Shown piece after piece: positions 48,223 to 50,791 of a DNA stretch of 50,791 nt. The notes under the pieces were generated by a model. It had not been told where the DNA came from and did no database searches. It saw only the letters and a list, made by a program, of their open reading frames with translations. Source of the stretch: Gemmatimonadota bacterium (GTDB lineage: Bacteria > Gemmatimonadota > Gemmatimonadetes > Gemmatimonadales > GWC2-71-9); NCBI GenBank assembly GCA_029262155.1, contig JAJCZW010000195.1:1-50791 (forward strand), given 5' to 3'. Both the position numbers and the translations under genes were made by a program. The first letter of the stretch is position 1; every line of letters starts with the position of its first letter.

Positions 48223-50261
48223 ACCGGTACCGCCTCCTCCACCGCAGGTTCAACCGTTGCACCCTGCGTGCGCGTGAGCCCCGACCGAACCGCAGTTCGG
48301 CCTCCACCGGGCCACATGGTTATTAACCCACCAAGCACCAACACCCCACCACCAAACCACAGCCACCACACCAGTGGGTTCACTGTGACGGCATAGTTGG
48401 CTCGCTCTGTCCCACCGATGGATCCGGCGTACACCACGTAGAGATCTTCACGAAGCGTACTGCGAATCCCGACTTCTGTAGACGGCTCAAAGGTCTTGCG
48501 GTTAAAGCTGTCCACATGTTGACGCTTCTCAGAGGAGACGATCCCGGCGGCCTTTCCATCGATCTCCACCTGCAGTGTCGCCGCGGAGACAATCCGATTA
48601 AGCGCCGTGTACTGCGACACGCCGAGATGCGTCAATCGATACACGTGCCCAAAGGGGCTCCGGATTTCCGTAAACTCGCCCGGTGCGAGCGTGGCCTCTT
48701 GGGTAATCTTGAAGCTTGAGCCAACGAACGCCGCGAAATAAATCAGGATACCGGCATGCACGAGGTATCCCCCGTAGCGTCGACGATTCCGATTGATCAG
48801 CAAGCCCAAGGCAACCGGGAAGGATTCCCCGTGCATCCGAATCCGTGCGCGTACACCGCGATAAAACTCCTGCAGAATGGTGCCTGCTACGAACCCAATC
48901 AGACCCAGGGCCAGCACGGCTGAGCCTTCGCGCATTCCCATCCCAAACAACACGCTCGCCGTGACGAGTCCCAGAAGGACGGGGAAGATGAACTGACGTC
49001 TGAGGTTCGCCAGCGAACTCTTCCGCCAGGCGATCAGGGGCCCGATCCCTGTCAGCGCAAGCAAGAGCAGGCCGAGGGGGACGTTGACGCGATTAAAGAA
49101 TGGGGGCCCGACCGTGATCTTTACTCCGCGCACGGCTTCGGTCAGGATGGGGAAAAGCGTACCCCAGAGCACCGAGAAGGCGATGCCAACAAAGATCAGA
49201 TTGTTGAAGAGAAAAGCCGCTTCCCGACTCGCCACCGATTCGAGTTGTGCCTCCGGTTCCAGTTGGGGCCACCGAGTGTAGAGCAGGGTAAATCCAAAGA
49301 CACCCGCCAGCACCAGGAAGGCGAGAAAGAAATATCCTACGTTGGATTGGGCGAAACTATGGACGCTCGCAATCACACCTGATCGAGTGATGAAGGTTCC
49401 GAAGATGCTGAGCATAAAAGTCCCAAAGATCAACCCAAGATTCCAACGCTTGAGCATTCCCCGTTTCTCTTGGATCATGACGGAGTGGAGAAAGGCCGTC
49501 ATCGTCAGCCAAGGGAGAAGGCTGGCGTTCTCCACCGGATCCCATGCCCAGTAACCACCCCATCCCAGCTCGACGTAGGCCCACCACATCCCGAGGGTAA
49601 TTCCGACTGACAAGAAGAGCCACGAGAGCAACGTCCACTTGCGGATGGCGACGATCCAACCGCTATCGAGTCGGCGAGAGAGGAGAGCCGCGATGCCGAA
49701 CGCGAAGGGTATTGTGATACTGATATAACCGAGATAAAGCATCGGCGGGTGGATGACCATGCCAGGGTTCTGGAGTTGGGGATTCAGGCCATTCCCGTCC
49801 GCCGGTGTAAACCCCAGCCGGTCAAACGGGTTCGCTGCAAAGAGCATAGTGGCAACAAAAAAGACCACCACCGCTCCCGTGACCGCTGCCACGGTCGGCA
49901 TGAGTTCCTTGTGCCGTCGACTTGTCAGCGCCTGGGCCAGCGCCGCAAACACCGACAGCACCGTCGCCCAGAAGAGCAGGCTTCCCTTCTGACCGGCCCA
50001 GAAGGCAGTGACCACATAGGAGTCGGGGAGATTGCGAGAGGTATAGCTGGCGACGTATTCGATGTTGAAGTCGTGGGTAATGAGCCCTTGCCACAATGCG
50101 ATCGAGGCGACCAGCAACGCGGCACAGGTTGCGTACACCGAACGGATCGTGCTGGAGGCAAGCTCGGGCCGTGTCCGCCATGCTCCGGAAAAACCAACCA
50201 CGGCTCCCCAGAGCCCTGCCAACAACGCCATCCATAACGCGAACTCCCCGAGCAAGGTCAT
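48219..50261 (-). CDS. ccmF: Cytochrome c haem lyase subunit CcmF
   Basis: A 680-aa polytopic protein with about 14-15 TM segments. The tryptophan-rich WWD domain is visible as WGGYWAWDPVENASLLPWL, and haem-ligand histidines lie in flanking loops (for example HPPMLYLGY and LITHDFNIEYV). A periplasmic domain before the last TM helix contains PFGHVYRLTHLGVSQY. It transfers haem from CcmE to apocytochrome c with CcmH. It starts 3 bp after ccmE and overlaps ccmH by 4 bases. It should serve the cbb3 haem c subunits in this window. Confidence 0.97.
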   Translation of the reverse strand: MTLLGEFALWMALLAGLWGAVVGFSGAWRTRPELASSTIRSVYATCAALLVASIALWQGLITHDFNIEYVASYTSRNLPDSYVVTAFWAGQKGSLLFWATVLSVFAALAQALTSRRHKELMPTVAAVTGAVVVFFVATMLFAANPFDRLGFTPADGNGLNPQLQNPGMVIHPPMLYLGYISITIPFAFGIAALLSRRLDSGWIVAIRKWTLLSWLFLSVGITLGMWWAYVELGWGGYWAWDPVENASLLPWLTMTAFLHSVMIQEKRGMLKRWNLGLIFGTFMLSIFGTFITRSGVIASVHSFAQSNVGYFFLAFLVLAGVFGFTLLYTRWPQLEPEAQLESVASREAAFLFNNLIFVGIAFSVLWGTLFPILTEAVRGVKITVGPPFFNRVNVPLGLLLLALTGIGPLIAWRKSSLANLRRQFIFPVLLGLVTASVLFGMGMREGSAVLALGLIGFVAGTILQEFYRGVRARIRMHGESFPVALGLLINRNRRRYGGYLVHAGILIYFAAFVGSSFKITQEATLAPGEFTEIRSPFGHVYRLTHLGVSQYTALNRIVSAATLQVEIDGKAAGIVSSEKRQHVDSFNRKTFEPSTEVGIRSTLREDLYVVYAGSIGGTERANYAVTVNPLVWWLWFGGGVLVLGGLITMWPGGGRTAVRSGLTRTQGATVEPAVEEAVPV

Positions 50262-50264
50262 CGA

Positions 50265-50687
50265 CTACGCCTTGGTCGCGTTCGCGATCTCAGATTCGTA
50301 ACGCGACCCACATTTCGCCAGCACCTCGGTCGCGTGAAACACGCCATCGCGTCCGAGCTTCCCTTCCACAATGACCTCGATATCATTGGCGTCAGTAAAG
50401 GTGTCGGGCACGAGCCCGCGGTACGTGACCGGTACGGCCGTCACCCCATCGCTCACTTCAAAGTCGATCTGCTGGGTAGCGTCGTCCCGACGGATGGTTC
50501 CAGGGACCACCTTTGCCCCGACTTTCAGCCCCACATCATGGAAACTCGGATCCTGAACCGTGCGCTCAACGAGCTCTGTCGGGGTAAGGAAATAGACGCC
50601 GGTCGACCGGACGCCCTCCGCAATCAGGAACCCGACTCCGAGGACAATGACCGCTGCCCCTACCAGGAACTTCGAACTGGCCTTCAT
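50265..50687 (-). CDS. ccmE: Haem chaperone CcmE, CxxxY variant
   Basis: A 140-aa membrane-anchored OB-fold protein. It has an N-terminal TM helix (about 7-25) and the family pattern YFLTPTELV, VPGTIRRDD, VPVTYRGLVPDTF and EGKLGRDGVFHATEVLAKCGSRY. The haem-binding residue is Cys126 in CxxxY (126-130), where E. coli and most proteobacterial CcmE have His (HxxxY). CxxxY forms are known from archaea and Desulfovibrio. First gene of the ccm run; promoter would lie in 50688-50791. Confidence 0.94.
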   Translation of the reverse strand: MKASSKFLVGAAVIVLGVGFLIAEGVRSTGVYFLTPTELVERTVQDPSFHDVGLKVGAKVVPGTIRRDDATQQIDFEVSDGVTAVPVTYRGLVPDTFTDANDIEVIVEGKLGRDGVFHATEVLAKCGSRYESEIANATKA

Positions 50688-50791
50688 AACACCTCCAATA
50701 GACCGAAATGTGCCACTCTCTACATATCAGTTGTAATCCTCAATATAGCCGTTCATGAGTCTCAACGTCATCAATTTATCCTTGCCCCGAC

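Overview
The window is high-GC bacterial DNA with genes on both strands and many 4-base ATGA/GTGA overlaps. The mix of genes suggests a Gemmatimonadota-like bacterium: a lipoprotein propeller fragment, a glycine-zipper stress protein, an S9 dipeptidyl peptidase, a cbb3 oxidase with fused CcoN/CcoO, and a Ccm system with a CxxxY-type CcmE. That placement is inferred from gene types; no rRNA or phylogenetic marker was aligned. The only RNA gene seen is the 5' part of a tRNA (probably Thr) at the left edge. No transposase, integrase or CRISPR array was found.

Layout, left to right. 1-4751: partial tRNA, then a minus-strand unit mscS-cysS-hybrid histidine kinase. 4871-11549: a stress/low-oxygen group with a glycine-zipper protein, Hsp20, a CBS-pair protein, a DUF2892 membrane protein, a tandem universal stress protein, a GAF sensor kinase of DosS-like character, an OmpR-type regulator and a P1B ATPase with a TPC metal motif. 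11637-21310: a complete cbb3 oxidase locus (ccoNO fusion, ccoQ, single-haem ccoP, ccoG, ccoH, a DsbD_2/UreH-like membrane protein, ccoI, ccoS) ending in a translationally coupled GMC oxidoreductase. 21322-26133: a DUF1611 gene and, behind its own terminator, an envelope-stress operon made of a 73-aa protein, seven tandem paralogous membrane/coiled-coil proteins resembling PspB, a YbjN-like protein and PspA. 26161-30548: an S9 peptidase and a small accessory islet (AraC-like protein, PDZ protein, truncated propeller lipoprotein, DsbA-like protein). 30623-40825: a group II PLP decarboxylase, uvrA, a four-gene TPR/transglutaminase-like/ABC exporter unit, and a DUF1028 Ntn-hydrolase.

41031-47099 holds the most novel-looking system: a stand-alone C39 cysteine protease, two paralogous secreted hydrophobic peptides with the same GRG-(x6)-CxxC ... 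CxxxC-(x4)-G layout, a membrane-anchored thioredoxin-like protein, a polytopic membrane protein, an ABC ATPase and permease, then a LytS/LytTR two-component pair. It reads as a candidate disulphide-bonded peptide (bacteriocin or signal) locus with processing, thiol oxidation, export or immunity, and regulation. 47111-50687: a minus-strand cytochrome c maturation operon, ccmE-ccmF-ccmH and a CcmI-like zinc-ribbon protein. It would supply haem attachment for the cbb3 subunits encoded earlier.

All family calls are from motif reading and memory of the families; no database search was run.
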